Shown here piece after piece: positions 17,135-28,899 of a DNA stretch of 36,284 bases (its first letter is position 1; each line of letters opens with the position of its first letter). Both the position numbers and the translations under genes were made by a program. The notes under the pieces were generated by a model. The model had not been told where the DNA came from and did no database searches. It was given only the letters and a program-made list of their open reading frames with translations. This DNA comes from Actinomycetota bacterium (GTDB lineage Bacteria > Actinomycetota > UBA4738 > HRBIN12), in the NCBI GenBank assembly GCA_016201135.1, contig JACQDK010000020.1, positions 1 to 36,284 of the forward strand, read 5' to 3'.

Positions 17135-17436
17135 CGCTGGCCCCCTTCCTTCCGGGCTTCCGGCTCGTCGGGGTTGGTGGAAGCCGGCCCGTGCCCTGAA
17201 CCATGGACATCGGCGCGCGTCCCGGGCGAGCCTCCCGCGCCATGCCCGTCTCCGCCGCCGTGCATGCTCATCATGAGCAGGGGGCAGAGAAGCAGGACGC
17301 CCACGTAGAGAAGCCCGACGAGAGGAACTCCCAGCGCAACGAGGGCCACCACCGCCGATCCGGCAGCGACCACCCACGTCGGCCTGATCTTCATTCCGCC
17401 CCTCGTCTGGTGGTCCATCGCGCCCTCCTCGGACAC
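17131..17436 (-). CDS. DUF2933-like small membrane protein, His/Gly-rich C-terminus
   Basis: [54 protein letters not shown]. Confidence 0.7.
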   Translation of the reverse strand: MSEEGAMDHQTRGGMKIRPTWVVAAGSAVVALVALGVPLVGLLYVGVLLLCPLLMMSMHGGGDGHGAGGSPGTRADVHGSGHGPASTNPDEPEARKEGGQR

Positions 17437-17471
17437 CCTTCCTTTCGATACACGTCACGCTAGGCGCCTGA

Positions 17472-20158
<2,687 letters not shown>

Positions 20159-20364
20159 CTTCTTTCCGTTGACCGGCAAGTTGAGTATCGATAACGCTAC
20201 CCCTTCGATCGGGACGGAGTGGGATTTCGAGTGGACAGAACTGTAGCCGCGCCGGAGCCGAGCAGATCGCCGACGCCTCTCGTGTGCGAAGCAGACCAAG
20301 AACTTCGAGTGCCGTTGGGATGGAACAGCCTTGGTGAGTCGTCCCTGGCGGCTTAACCTTTGAG

Positions 20365-20394
20365 TTGACCAGGAGATCAGCCGACTGTTACGTT
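20365..20394 (+). promoter_or_regulatory. Putative sigma-70-type promoter for the 34-aa ORF
   Basis: TTGACC (20365-20370) - 18 nt - TACGTT (20389-20394). Confidence 0.45.
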
Positions 20395-20419
20395 CCGCCC
20401 CCCGAAGGGAGGTGGAGAC

Positions 20420-20524
20420 ATGAAGACCCGACTTTGGAAGCGGTCGCTTCTGGTCGTGGGCTGGTTCGTCGCGCTGGCCGCCGTGTGGGCGGCAGGATCG
20501 GCGAGTTGGCCGCACGTCCCGTAA
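20420..20524 (+). CDS. 34-aa exported-looking peptide MKTRLWKRSLLVVGWFVALAAVWAAGSASWPHVP
   Basis: RBS GGGAGGTGGAGAC-ATG, upstream promoter-like sequence, basic N-terminus + hydrophobic core + AAGSA cleavage-like site; below the ORF-track size cutoff. Confidence 0.6.
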   Translation: MKTRLWKRSLLVVGWFVALAAVWAAGSASWPHVP

Positions 20525-20536
20525 CAACGGGGATCC

Positions 20537-20592
20537 GGAGGGGTCACGGGACCTCACTAGTGTTCCTGGCCCGTGACGGCCGCGACCCCTCC
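20537..20592. terminator. Large bidirectional hairpin between convergent small ORF and HTH-TPR gene
   Basis: GGAGGGGTC(20537-20545)/GACCCCTCC(20584-20592) outer arms and GTCACGGG(20543-20550)/CCCGTGAC(20570-20577) inner arms. Confidence 0.65.
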
Positions 20593-20623
20593 CGACCCCC
20601 GGCCTCGGACGGCAGCGCGCTGA

Positions 20624-21898
20624 CTAGAGGTGCGCCTCGAGGCCCAGGATCCCGGTCCGGTACGCGTCGCTGGCAGCTTCCAGCTCTCCGCGCGCGTTCA
20701 GCAGGTCGCCGAGCCCCCGATAGGCGACCGCGGCGTCGGCAGGCAGCTCTCCGAGCTTGCACAGCTCGATCGCGATCTTGAGGTTCTTCTCCGCCGCCTC
20801 TGGATCGACCTGGAGGAGGACCAGGCCGAGCTCCCGGTGGACGCGCGCCAGAACGGGTGTGTCCGAAGTCCCGAGGATCCCGATCGCTCGCTCGAGCAGC
20901 TCTCGAGCTCGATCGGTCTGTCCCTCCAGGCGCTCCACGCGCCCGAGCTCCTCCATGGTTCGAGTGAGATCCTTCTCGTCTCCGGTCTCTTCGAAGATCG
21001 CGAGCGCCTGCTCCAGCTCCGACCGCGCCTCGCCCAGCCTGCCTTCGCGGGTGAGGACGTAGCCGCGCGCGAGGGAGGCATACCCGATCTCCGTTCTCAG
21101 GTCGAGTTGGCGGTACGCGTCCTCGGCATGCCCCAGCGATCTCAGGGCGCGGTGGGCGTCGCCCTGCGCGAGGTAGAGGCGAGCGACGTTCACGTGCATC
21201 TGCGCTGCACGGGCGGGGTCCGAGAGCCGCGGCGCGAGGGCTTGAAGCTCCGCGGCCGACTCAACGGCCTTCTCGTACAGGCCGGCTTCCACGTACGCGT
21301 AGAGGAGGCCCGCGTGCAGGTTCGCGAGGGCCTCGGGATCTTCCAGGCGCTCCCGGCGGATCTGCCCGAGCAGGCTCTCGAGCAGATGGACCTCGTAGCG
21401 CAGGTCGCCGAGCGAGTGGAAGCAGCGGGCCTTGCCGGCCACGGCCTCCACCCGAGCGGTCGGCGGCTCGCCCGAAAGGATCTCCTCGGCCCGTTGGTAG
21501 TGATCGAGGGCGTCCCCGGGCTTCCCGCGGCGCTCGAAGAAGAGCCCCACGCCGACCTCAGCGCGGGCCTCGATCCGGGGGAGGTGGTAGCGCCTCGCCT
21601 CCTTCGCTATCGAGCGGAATGCCCCGGCGGCCTCGTCGAGACGACCCCAGGAGAGCGCGATCCGTGCCTCGGCAAGCCGGATCTCGAGGCGCGGCTCGAG
21701 ATCCGATGGCCGCCCCGTCGCGAGCTCCTCGGCCGTGACGCCCAGCTTCCGGGCGAAGTGCTCGAGGGCCCTTGGGGAACCAGGCTTCTTCCCGGACTCG
21801 ATCGAGCTCACGTATGCGTTCGTGTAGAGGGGCTCCGCCAGGTCCTTCTGGGTGAGCCCGCGCGCGATACGCAGGCGCCGCAGCCGTGTTCCAACCAT
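20624..21898 (-). CDS. XRE-family HTH regulator with C-terminal TPR array
   Basis: GTRLRRLRIARGLTQKDLAEPLYTNAYVSSIESGKKPGSPRALEHFARKLGV, followed by successive TPR-like helical repeats (LYLAQGDAHRALRSLGHAEDAYRQL etc.). Confidence 0.9.
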   Translation of the reverse strand: MVGTRLRRLRIARGLTQKDLAEPLYTNAYVSSIESGKKPGSPRALEHFARKLGVTAEELATGRPSDLEPRLEIRLAEARIALSWGRLDEAAGAFRSIAKEARRYHLPRIEARAEVGVGLFFERRGKPGDALDHYQRAEEILSGEPPTARVEAVAGKARCFHSLGDLRYEVHLLESLLGQIRRERLEDPEALANLHAGLLYAYVEAGLYEKAVESAAELQALAPRLSDPARAAQMHVNVARLYLAQGDAHRALRSLGHAEDAYRQLDLRTEIGYASLARGYVLTREGRLGEARSELEQALAIFEETGDEKDLTRTMEELGRVERLEGQTDRARELLERAIGILGTSDTPVLARVHRELGLVLLQVDPEAAEKNLKIAIELCKLGELPADAAVAYRGLGDLLNARGELEAASDAYRTGILGLEAHL

Positions 21899-22156
21899 CT
21901 CCTGCCTCCGAGGTCGGTTGCTCGTTTCCGGGGCTCAACTGCTCGCCTCAGCCCCATCAGGGTGCGCTGGCTTCACCATGGCACCTACCCGACTTAACCA
22001 CGGATTCTGCTCCGGGGAAACCCCAAAGGGAAGCTCATCCAGGGCGGCGTCGCGGAACCGGTCTGCCACGGGATGTGCGGGCAGGTGACCGTCACCACCG
22101 GCTGACCCGGCCGAAGGGCGCCTCGCGGGGAGGAGCTGGAGGGGTTGAGTCCCGGT

Positions 22157-22435
22157 TCAGGAAACGTGCTGTTCTTCGTCCGGCGATGAGCCGGGATCCG
22201 TGCTCGTCTGGATCGTCTGTCGGGGGAGGGCCCCGGCCCGGAAGGCGAAGGCGATCGCCTCCTCGAGCCAACGGAGGCGTTGGACGGGAGTGGCGCTCGT
22301 CGTACGCGCGAGCTGATCCCGCCTGTGCGCGTCCCAGCCGTCATGGGTCGTGCGATCCGCGTTCGCCGTCGTCGCTGCTGCTCCTCCCGGGGCCAGGATG
22401 GCCTCCAGCACGAAGATCGGTTCGAACAGGGCCAT
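22157..22435 (-). CDS. Small hypothetical protein (TPVQRLRWLEEAIAFAFRAGALPRQ)
   Basis: Conserved-looking T.xxRLxWLEEAxxFAxxAG motif; ATG start. Confidence 0.55.
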   Translation of the reverse strand: MALFEPIFVLEAILAPGGAAATTANADRTTHDGWDAHRRDQLARTTSATPVQRLRWLEEAIAFAFRAGALPRQTIQTSTDPGSSPDEEQHVS

Positions 22436-22567
22436 CTTCCGACTGTAGCCCTGCGTGCCTGCCGAGCTTCGTGCCCCAGGGAGGGATGGAACAGGGCTGG
22501 GTCAGGCCAGGCTGTTCGGCGCGGCGGATCTGGAGTAGGGTCCTGGCTTCCGAAGAAGGGAGTCGAG

Positions 22568-22924
22568 ATGGGCGTAACGAACAGGGCCTTGGAAAGCCCG
22601 GACGAGACCAGGACCTTCGACCGCGGACAGGTCCAGGTGGTGAAGATCGGGGAGACCACCATCGGCCGGTACACCTTCGAGCCAGGCTGGAGATGGTCGG
22701 AGAGCGTCAAGCCGATCGCGAAGACGGACTCGTGCCAGGCCCACCACGTCGGATACCTCCTGTCGGGCAGGCTGCACGTGGTGACCGACGACGGCGGCGA
22801 GGCGGAGGTCGGCCCCGGGGAGGCGTACGAGGTTCACCCCGGCCACGACGCCTGGGTCGTCGGCGACGAGGCCGTGACTTCGGTCGAGTTCTCGGGCGCA
22901 GAGAGGTACGCCACGAAGGGCTGA
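22568..22924 (+). CDS. Cupin-domain protein
   Basis: IGRYTFEPGWRWSESVKPIAKTDSCQAHHVGYLLSGRLHVVTDDGGEAEVGPGEAYEVHPGHDAWVVGDE. Confidence 0.88.
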   Translation: MGVTNRALESPDETRTFDRGQVQVVKIGETTIGRYTFEPGWRWSESVKPIAKTDSCQAHHVGYLLSGRLHVVTDDGGEAEVGPGEAYEVHPGHDAWVVGDEAVTSVEFSGAERYATKG

Positions 22925-22975
22925 TCGAACCCCGATACAGTGGCTCGGCGCGACGGCGCCCGACAGTGCCTCGAG

Positions 22976-23203
22976 CTACCGGGGCAACGCTCGGACCTGG
23001 CGTGCGGTCAACCGGGCGGTCGTCGGTGCGAGCCTGAGCCCGACCATCCCGATCGGCCCCGGGACCCAGAGGGCCCGTTTCAGCAGCTGGACCGAGAGGT
23101 GACCGTCTTCTTCCTCCGAGATCCGGAAGATCGTTCCGAGCTCGGTCCGATAGACGCCGGTCTGGGTCACGGGCTCGACCCTACGCCTCTTGGCGCGTCG
23201 CAT
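22976..23203 (-). CDS. Small hypothetical protein
   Basis: YRTELGTIFRISEEEDGHLSVQLLKRALWVPGPIGMVGLRLAPTTARLTARQVRALPR; protein-like, start uncertain. Confidence 0.5.
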   Translation of the reverse strand: MRRAKRRRVEPVTQTGVYRTELGTIFRISEEEDGHLSVQLLKRALWVPGPIGMVGLRLAPTTARLTARQVRALPR

Positions 23204-23369
23204 ACAGGTCTCACGACGCGGGAGGGTGCCGGGGCCTGTGGATCACCCGCTCGAGCCCGAGCCCGAGGCCGAGCGTACCGGGTCGGGCCCATTCGTCGAG
23301 CCGAAGACCCGGGCGGCGATCGCCTCGCCGGTTCTGCCCTCCGTGGGGCAGGGACCGCGCCGCGGTATT

Positions 23370-23395
23370 GAGGGCCCTTGCCCCTAGGGGCCCTC
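23370..23395. terminator. GC-rich hairpin upstream of the DUF1918 gene
   Basis: GAGGGCCC-10 nt-GGGCCCTC with nested CCCCTAGGGG. Confidence 0.5.
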
Positions 23396-23446
23396 GGGGG
23401 ATGTAATCAGCGGGCAGGACGGACTACGTCAGAGGGGAGGCAAACC

Positions 23447-23836
23447 GTGCCGGCGAAGAAGGCCACGGCCAAGAAGGCCACGGCGAAGAAGGCCACGGCG
23501 AAGAAGGCCACGGCGAAGAAGGCCACTCCTCGCGGCTCGACTCCAGTCGTGTCTCCGCCCGGGATGACACCTGCGCGCCGGGCCGCAGCGCCGCCCGGCC
23601 GCACAGCGATGCCGGTCGGTCCCGCATCCAGGCCGGCCATGCCAGCCCAGCCAGGCGATCTCATCGTCATCGACTCGCCGCAGGTCGGCTCCCTGCCTCG
23701 CGAGGGCGAAGTTCTAGAGGTCGTCCAGGGCGAGGTGAGCGTCAGCTATCGGGTCCGGTGGGCAGACGGACGTCAGACCCTAATCGCACCGACGAGTGGC
23801 ACCGCCCGCTTCATCCGGGCATCGGAGAGAACCTGA
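23447..23836 (+). CDS. Histone-H1-like KKATA-repeat tail fused to a DUF1918 domain
   Basis: GTG start after AGAGGGGAGG; VPAKKATAKKATAKKATAKKATAKKATPRG..., then GDLIVIDSPQVGSLPREGEVLEVVQGEVSVSYRVRWADGRQTLIAPTSGT. Confidence 0.82.
   Translation: MPAKKATAKKATAKKATAKKATAKKATPRGSTPVVSPPGMTPARRAAAPPGRTAMPVGPASRPAMPAQPGDLIVIDSPQVGSLPREGEVLEVVQGEVSVSYRVRWADGRQTLIAPTSGTARFIRASERT
23453..23527 (+). repeat. Five tandem copies of a 15-bp unit GCGAAGAAGGCCACG
   Basis: Near-perfect; differences are GCC for GCG in copy 2 and a final T in copy 5. Confidence 0.95.
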
Positions 23837-23981
23837 ACGGCACGCGACCGATCGGCGACAGCGAGTTCCTGGTCGCCTCTCTATCGCTGCGGTAGCGACC
23901 TGGCCGCGCCTGGATCTCACATGGCCGGACTCTGTCGGCCGTCTGGCAGAGCTTCTGTGCGGGTCCGCCAACCAGGCCCGC

Positions 23982-24683
23982 ATGGCGAGCGACTCGAGAT
24001 CGAGTCCTACACTTCGCCTTGTGGACGATGAACAGGGCGGCTGCTGCTTCGATGACTGGGTCGACCACTGGTCGAAGCGGGCCAACACGAAGCGCACGAT
24101 CGCCGGGGTCACCGCCCCTCTGCTGGCGGCGTTGGAAGAGGTCGGCGTCCGTGGTCGGAGCGTCCTGGACGTTGGATGTGGGATAGGCGACCTTGGGATC
24201 GAGGCCGTCACGCACGGCGCGGGGCAGGCGTTCGGCGTCGAACTCTCGATCAAGGCAGTCCGTGAGGCGCGGCGTCTGGCGGCGGCTCGCGGTGTGGCCG
24301 ACCGCACCTCCTTCGAGGTCGGGGACGGGGCGAAGGCCCCTTTGCCGAAGGCCGACATCGTCGTGTTGAATCGGGTGTTCTGCTGCTACCCCGACGTGGA
24401 CGGGCTACTCGACAACTCGCTCTCGGCCGCCGGTGCCGTCTACGCGTTCACCGCGCCGCCGTCGGCGGGCCTGGCCGGCGCGCTCGTCAGGTGGCAGACG
24501 CGGTTCGCCAACCTCTGGTACCGGCTGCGTGACAAGAAGTTCCAGGGGTTTCGTGTGTTCGTCCACGACGTGGAGCGGATCGATGCCCGGGTCCGGGCCG
24601 CGGGCTTCCTCCCGGTCCGGAGCGAGCGCCGCCGCGTGGTCTGGCATCTGGCCGTGTATGTCCGGCCCGAGGAGCGGAACTAG
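23982..24683 (+). CDS. Class I SAM-dependent methyltransferase
   Basis: VRGRSVLDVGCGIGDLGIEAVTHGAGQAFGVELS motif I; Mg-protoporphyrin/UbiG-like layout. Confidence 0.85.
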   Translation: MASDSRSSPTLRLVDDEQGGCCFDDWVDHWSKRANTKRTIAGVTAPLLAALEEVGVRGRSVLDVGCGIGDLGIEAVTHGAGQAFGVELSIKAVREARRLAAARGVADRTSFEVGDGAKAPLPKADIVVLNRVFCCYPDVDGLLDNSLSAAGAVYAFTAPPSAGLAGALVRWQTRFANLWYRLRDKKFQGFRVFVHDVERIDARVRAAGFLPVRSERRRVVWHLAVYVRPEERN

Positions 24684-24732
24684 CCAAGTCGCCGGGGAGG
24701 GCCCGCGCGCCGCCACGTCACTTCGGGTCGGG

Positions 24733-25161
24733 CTAGAAGCTGAACAGCGGCTTGGTTATGGCGAATCGCAGCCCCTCTCCCGAGGACACGAAGAGCCCGA
24801 ACATCGCGAGCGAGGCGCCGAGGAGTGCGACGTTCCGGAACAGGTGCCCCGCCTGCATCTGCCGCTGCGAGGCATCCTCGAGCGTCCAGAACCGGTGGAA
24901 GTACAGGCCGGCGGGGACGACGAAGACGGCGACCATGAGAGACCCCAGGTCCGGCCAGATGCCGAGCCCGATAGACAGGGAAGCCGCCAGGAGCCACAGG
25001 CCCGCCGGCCAGCCGGCGAGATAGGGAGCTGGGAAGGAGGCGGCGCGCGCGTAGTCGCCCATCGTCGGGTGCCTCCTCACGTGTCCGATCCCGGACCTCG
25101 CGAAGAAGACCGAGAACAAGACGCGTCCTGCCAGCACAACGATCCCTGTCCCCGCGCTCAT
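24733..25161 (-). CDS. DoxX-family membrane protein
   Basis: MSAGTGIVVLAGRVLFSVFFARSGIGHVRRHPTMGDYARAASFPAP...; four TMs. Confidence 0.8.
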   Translation of the reverse strand: MSAGTGIVVLAGRVLFSVFFARSGIGHVRRHPTMGDYARAASFPAPYLAGWPAGLWLLAASLSIGLGIWPDLGSLMVAVFVVPAGLYFHRFWTLEDASQRQMQAGHLFRNVALLGASLAMFGLFVSSGEGLRFAITKPLFSF

Positions 25162-25274
25162 GAGACCCTCCCTAAGCTGGCGGTCCCATTCCACAACCTT
25201 CGAGGAGCCGAGGAGCTTCCCGAGGCCGAGGCGCGGGCCGGCCACATCCGCGACGCCCGGACCTGCGCCTTCCC

Positions 25275-25310
25275 TGGGAGCCGGAGGCCGGACTCGAACC
25301 GACCAAGAGT
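25275..25310 (-). other. tRNA 3'-end-like fragment (T-arm plus acceptor 3' strand), no 5' half found
   Basis: Minus strand GTCGG-TTCGAGT-CCGGC followed by CTCCGGC-T-CCCA; translated plus-strand GAGGRTRTD is typical of spurious ORFs across tRNA ends. Confidence 0.4.
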
Positions 25311-27127
25311 CACGTCCGGACGTTGCCGAGCCAGCTCCGGAACAGCCCCGCGTAGACGCCACCGGCCTGGACCAGCTCCGCGTGGGTCCCGCGTTCCACG
25401 ACTCGGCCGCCGTCGAAGACGAAGACGGTGTCCGCGGTCGCGGCCGTCGAGAGACGGTGGGCGATCGTGATCGACGTTCGTCCGGTAGATAGCCGCCTGA
25501 GCGCCTCGGAGATGCGTCGCTCGGTGGCGGGATCTACCGCGCTCGTCGCCTCGTCGAGGATCAGCACGCCCGGATCGCCGATCTGCGCCCGAGCCAACGA
25601 GACGAGCTGACGCTCGCCGACCGACAGGGACTCGCCGCGCTCGCCGACGCGCGTGTCGAGACCCTGGGGGAGTGATCTGACCCAAGCGCCGAGGCCGAGC
25701 TCCTCGAACGCGGTCTCGATCTCGCGGTCGCTCGCGCCCTCGCGGCCTGCGCGGACGTTCTCGCGAACCGTCATGTCGAACAGGAACCCATCTTGTGGCA
25801 CCATCCGCACTGTCGACTGGCGCGACTCGCGCGCGATCTCACGCAGAGGGACGCCCTCGATCGTGATCCCACCTTCGATGGGGTCGGCAAGTCGCGTGAG
25901 TAGCTTGGAGAACGTGGTCTTGCCCGACCCCGTCTCGCCTACGATCGCCACGTGCCCGCCGGCCGGCACCTCGATCGAGACCTCGCGCAGGACCGGCGGC
26001 CCGTCACCGTAACGATAGCCGACGTTCTCGGCGCGGACGGAGAGTGGGCCCGCCGGCAGCGCGACGCCGGGCGAGGGCTCGACGATCTCGACCGGTAGCT
26101 CGAGCAGCGCGAGGATCTTGCGCCAGCCGGCGATCGCCGTCTGCGTGTCGGCGTAGATCTCGGGCAGGTCGGTGAACGTGTGCACGAACATGTCGGCCAG
26201 GAACAGGAACGCCGCCACGCGCCCGAACGTGAGCCCCCATCTCGGCCCGAACGTCGCGCCCACGAAGATCACGACCGAAAGCGACAGCCCCCAGAACACC
26301 GTCGCCATCGGGAACAGCGTCGCCGTGCGGAAGTGCGCGAGGACCTGCGCGTTGTAGCGGTCGCGGATCGAGCGCTTCACGCGGTTGTCGACCCGCTCCT
26401 CGAGCCCGTACGCGCGCACGACCGCGGCGCCCATGACGCTCTCTGAGACCTCTGACAGCATCTGCCCGACCCGCACGCGTACGAGGTCGAACGCGGCCGA
26501 AAGCGCCGCTTGCAGCTTCGACACCACGAACAGGAGCGGGCCGACCAGCAGGACGACCGGGATGGCGAGCTGCCACGAGTAGATGAGCATCAGCAGGAGC
26601 GCGCCGAGGATCTGCGCGAACGACACGATCCACGCGATGCCGCCCCACTCGGTGAACTGTGACAGCGTGTCGACGTCGGCGGTCACGCGAGCCACGAACA
26701 CCCCTCGCCGCTCCTGCGACTGCGACGCGATCGAGAGCCGGTGGATGTGCTCGAACCCCCGCACGCGGAGCGTCATCAGGGCCTCCTCGGACGCGCGTAC
26801 GAGCCTTCGAGCGGCCGCCCGGCCGGCGACGTAGGTCCCGGCGACCAGCGCGAACGACAGGCCGCAGATCCCGAACACGAAGCCCGGGTGGAACCCGCCG
26901 GTGAAACCGTGGTCGAAGATCTGCTGGATAAGCACGGGCGCGACGAGGTTGGCCACCGCTGCGGCGAGGGAGACGACCACCGTGAAGCCGAGGCCCGTGC
27001 GCAGCGCGGGACTCTCTCGGAGGCCGCGGACCAGCACGCTCCAGGATCTCTGAAGGTGCATCGGGATCGGGAGGTCGTGCTCGGGCTCCGCGACGGCGGG
27101 CGTCTCGTCCACCACCGCGGCGTTCAT
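25310..27127 (-). CDS. ABC exporter half-transporter (TMD-NBD), degenerate signature motif
   Basis: Walker A GETGSGKTT, signature LSVGERQ, Walker B VLILDEATSAVDP; six-TM N-terminal domain. Confidence 0.93.
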   Translation of the reverse strand: MNAAVVDETPAVAEPEHDLPIPMHLQRSWSVLVRGLRESPALRTGLGFTVVVSLAAAVANLVAPVLIQQIFDHGFTGGFHPGFVFGICGLSFALVAGTYVAGRAAARRLVRASEEALMTLRVRGFEHIHRLSIASQSQERRGVFVARVTADVDTLSQFTEWGGIAWIVSFAQILGALLLMLIYSWQLAIPVVLLVGPLLFVVSKLQAALSAAFDLVRVRVGQMLSEVSESVMGAAVVRAYGLEERVDNRVKRSIRDRYNAQVLAHFRTATLFPMATVFWGLSLSVVIFVGATFGPRWGLTFGRVAAFLFLADMFVHTFTDLPEIYADTQTAIAGWRKILALLELPVEIVEPSPGVALPAGPLSVRAENVGYRYGDGPPVLREVSIEVPAGGHVAIVGETGSGKTTFSKLLTRLADPIEGGITIEGVPLREIARESRQSTVRMVPQDGFLFDMTVRENVRAGREGASDREIETAFEELGLGAWVRSLPQGLDTRVGERGESLSVGERQLVSLARAQIGDPGVLILDEATSAVDPATERRISEALRRLSTGRTSITIAHRLSTAATADTVFVFDGGRVVERGTHAELVQAGGVYAGLFRSWLGNVRT

Positions 27128-28899
27128 CGTTCACCTCGCTCGTAGGCGCGGACCATCGCGGCGTAGCCGGGCTCGCCGGCCAGGAGCTCCTCGTGCGAGC
27201 CGGCCGCGCGCAGCCGGCCGCGCTCCAGGTAGAGGACGCGGTCGGCCATGCGGATCGTGGACAGTCGGTAAGCGATGACGATGAGCGTCGTCTTCAGCTC
27301 CGCGCGCAGGCCGACCAGGATCTCGGCCTCGATGGTCGGGTCGACGGAGCTCGTCGCATCGTCCAGGATCAGGACGCGAGGCTTGCGGACCAGCGCCCGG
27401 GCGAGTGCCACCCGTTGCCGCTCCCCGCCACTCAGCGTGTGCCCGCGCTCGCCGAGCACCGTTTCGAAGCCTTTCGGAAGCGCGCGGATGAAACGGTCGG
27501 CCTGCGCGATCGTGGCGGCCCGCTCGATCTCATCTCGCGAGGCGTTCGAGTCGAGCGCGATGTTCTCCGCGACCGTGTTCGCGAACAGGAAGCTGTCCTG
27601 GAACACCATCGAAGCGGCGCGCCGCAGCGATCTCGCCTCGACGTGGCGCAGGTTCACTCCCCCTATCAGGATCTCGCCCGATGTCGGATCGTCCAGGCGG
27701 ACGAGCAATTGCGCGAGCGTCGACTTGCCGACGCCCGTCGGCCCGACCAGCGCCACCGACTCGTTCGCGCGGACGTTGAAGGTGACCTCGTCGAGCACGC
27801 GCACGCCGGCGAACTCGTAGGAGAGCGCCTCGGCTCGTACGTCGAGGGACTCGTCCGGCAGGACCACCGGCTCGGCGTCGCGTTCGATCGTGATCGGTTG
27901 CTCGAGGACCCCGGCTATCCGGCCGTGACCGACCACGGCGCGAGGGAGCTCGGACAGGATCCAGCCGATGAATCGCATCGGCCACGCGAGCATGCCGAAC
28001 AGCGTGACCATCTGCACCAGCGTTCCTAAGGTGACCGCGCCGGTCGACACGCGCCACGCCCCAACGGCGATCATCACCGTGATCGCGAGCGAGGGGAGTG
28101 CCTCGAGCGCGGGCTCGAACCCGGCGCGTACGAGCCCCGCGTCGGTGCGCTCCTTGCGAAGCTGTTGCGCCTTGTCGCGCAGGCGTTCGACCTCGGCCCG
28201 CTCGCGCCCGAGGGCCTTCACGACGAGCGCTCCGTCGACGGACTCGTGCGCGACGGAAGACACGTCCCCGATCCGCTCCTGCGCGCGCTGTGCCGGTCCT
28301 TGCATCCGGATCGCGAACGAGCGGTTCAAGATCGCGAGCGCCGGCACCATCAGCAACCCGACGAGCGTGAGGTATGGATCGGTGAGGACGAGCGAGACCA
28401 TCGCGAACGAGACCAGGAACATCACGCCGATCGCAAACGGGACCGGATACAAGACGTCGATGGCCGCCTCGACGTCAGCCTCCACGTGCGCGAGGAGCTC
28501 GCCCGTCGGCGTGGCGCGGTGGTACGCGAGCGACAGATCCCTGTACCGGTCCGAGACGCGTTCGCGAAGCGTGGCCCCCACGGCGGAGCCCAATACGCCG
28601 CTGTAGTACCGGCGAACGCCGATCCCCGTCGCGCGAAGGATCGCGAGTCCGATGACGGCAGCGATCGCGAGCCACACCGTGCCGGCGCTCACTCCCTTGC
28701 CGAAAGCCGGCCGCAGCACGCGGTCGGTCACGCGACCGAGCGCCACCGTCACCCCGACCGAGGCGACCGCGAACGTGAACGCGCCGCAGACCGAGATGAC
28801 GAACGGCTTGGGATGGGCCTTGATGTAGGAGCCGACCAGGCGCATGCCGCGACCGAACAGCCCGCGTGCGTCGATCAGATCCTGTGCCTCGGTGCTCAT
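27124..28899 (-). CDS. ABC exporter half-transporter (TMD-NBD), non-canonical catalytic residue
   Basis: Walker A GPTGVGKST, signature LSGGERQ, Walker B VLILDDATSSVDP; ATGA overlap with partner. Confidence 0.93.
   Translation of the reverse strand: MSTEAQDLIDARGLFGRGMRLVGSYIKAHPKPFVISVCGAFTFAVASVGVTVALGRVTDRVLRPAFGKGVSAGTVWLAIAAVIGLAILRATGIGVRRYYSGVLGSAVGATLRERVSDRYRDLSLAYHRATPTGELLAHVEADVEAAIDVLYPVPFAIGVMFLVSFAMVSLVLTDPYLTLVGLLMVPALAILNRSFAIRMQGPAQRAQERIGDVSSVAHESVDGALVVKALGRERAEVERLRDKAQQLRKERTDAGLVRAGFEPALEALPSLAITVMIAVGAWRVSTGAVTLGTLVQMVTLFGMLAWPMRFIGWILSELPRAVVGHGRIAGVLEQPITIERDAEPVVLPDESLDVRAEALSYEFAGVRVLDEVTFNVRANESVALVGPTGVGKSTLAQLLVRLDDPTSGEILIGGVNLRHVEARSLRRAASMVFQDSFLFANTVAENIALDSNASRDEIERAATIAQADRFIRALPKGFETVLGERGHTLSGGERQRVALARALVRKPRVLILDDATSSVDPTIEAEILVGLRAELKTTLIVIAYRLSTIRMADRVLYLERGRLRAAGSHEELLAGEPGYAAMVRAYERGER

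Noticed and set aside
16913-17243. N-terminal 110-aa extension of the P-type ATPase ORF
   Set aside because: Arg/Pro-rich and overlaps the 33-aa and DUF2933-like ORFs; [11 protein letters not shown] at 16913 is the natural His-rich start.
22010-22124. Short plus-strand frame GNPKGKLIQGGVAEPVCHGMCGQVTVTTG with Cys pair
   Set aside because: Preceded by an in-frame stop with no ATG, GTG or TTG start or RBS; too short to support.
23453-23527. CRISPR-like short repeats
   Set aside because: Contiguous 15-bp coding tandem repeats without spacers; explained by the KKATA protein tail.
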